Source: Bacteroidales bacterium (GTDB lineage: Bacteria > Bacteroidota > Bacteroidia > Bacteroidales > WCHB1-69). From it: 42,531 nt of DNA. Positions 42,361 through 42,531 of the stretch are shown here, piece by piece. The notes under the pieces are model-generated. The model was not told the origin of the DNA, ran no database searches, and saw only the letters and a list, made by a program, of their open reading frames with translations. Position numbers and translations under genes: made by a program. The stretch covers positions 1 to 42,531 of the forward strand of contig JAEEQE010000026.1 in NCBI GenBank assembly GCA_016285145.1, given 5' to 3'. Positions within the stretch are counted from its first letter, which is position 1; every line of letters starts with the position of its first letter.

Positions 42361-42531
42361 ATGAATAGGAATATAGAACCCCAGAACATCAACCTGCTGA
42401 CGGACTTCGGCTTCAAGCGCATCTTCGGCACCGAGCAGTACAAGAAGAACCTCATCCATTTCCTCAACGCCTTCCTGCCGCCTTACATCGGGCCGGTGAC
42501 GGACATCAGCTATCGCCAGTCGGAGCAGCTC
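42361..42531 (+). CDS. Rpn-family PD-(D/E)XK nuclease / putative transposase, 3' part beyond window
   Basis: The first 57 residues are visible. INLLTDFGFKRIFGTEQYKKNLIHFLNAFL is the characteristic N-terminus of the Rpn (recombination-promoting nuclease) / PDDEXK_2 family. These genes are multicopy in Bacteroidales and other gut bacteria and are often annotated as transposases. Evidence from E. coli RpnA shows a DNA endonuclease that promotes RecA-independent recombination. The catalytic residues lie further downstream, outside the window. Confidence 0.85.
   Translation, partial: MNRNIEPQNINLLTDFGFKRIFGTEQYKKNLIHFLNAFLPPYIGPVTDISYRQSEQL

Overview
The window comes from the chromosome of a bacterium of the phylum Bacteroidota, most likely order Bacteroidales. 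The evidence is the promoter style (-7 element TAnnTTTG, often TATTTTTG or TATCTTTG, with few Shine-Dalgarno sequences), two proteins with type IX secretion (T9SS) type A C-terminal sorting domains, SusC/TonB-type outer-membrane receptors, lipoproteins with DUF5689 domains, and Bacteroidetes-restricted families (DUF4301, DUF4271, DUF3078, DUF5362). No phage, plasmid, complete insertion sequence or CRISPR array is visible. Both edges cut genes: a DNA alkylation repair gene on the left and an Rpn/PD-(D/E)XK nuclease gene on the right.

Layout. 1-3.1 kb (minus): an AlkD-like gene, a tiny signal-peptide ORF, an AAA/DUF4143 ATPase preceded by a 23-bp tandem repeat, and an alpha/beta hydrolase. 3.2-5.6 kb (plus): an SDR oxidoreductase and a DUF4301 protein. 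5.6-9.9 kb (minus): radical SAM, pdxJ, a tRNA with anticodon CAC, a polyprenyl glycosylphosphotransferase and a lipoprotein. 9.9-24.7 kb (plus): an EamA exporter and a small T9SS cargo, then DUF4271-hemD-rnpA-yidD, then pheT, an FAD-synthetase-only ribF, topA, an arginase-fold protein, DUF3078, asnS and rpoN. 24.7-25.3 kb: a gene-free stretch with a perfect hairpin, a 134-bp tandem duplication and tRNA-Ser(CGA). 25.4-33.7 kb: a T9SS-secreted protein with a DUF5689-like domain, convergent to a minus-strand run of TonB receptor, two DUF5689 lipoproteins and ribBA. 33.8-37.0 kb: an MBL-fold hydrolase, a free-standing riboflavin kinase downstream of sufB, and a DUF5362 membrane protein. 37.1-42.0 kb (plus): a TonB-type beta-barrel receptor, a small outer-membrane barrel protein and an NhaD antiporter, then a 400-bp gap and the nuclease gene.

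How the parts connect. Flavin metabolism runs through the window in pieces. ribBA (first steps of riboflavin synthesis) is the last gene of the TonB/DUF5689 run. The usually bifunctional RibF is split into an adenylyltransferase gene (16.3 kb) and a riboflavin kinase gene (34.5 kb), and the kinase sits behind sufB, whose Fe-S scaffold complex is known in E. coli to bind reduced FAD. The DUF5689/TonB cluster is the best candidate for a poorly described surface uptake system. Most other genes are ordinary housekeeping functions.
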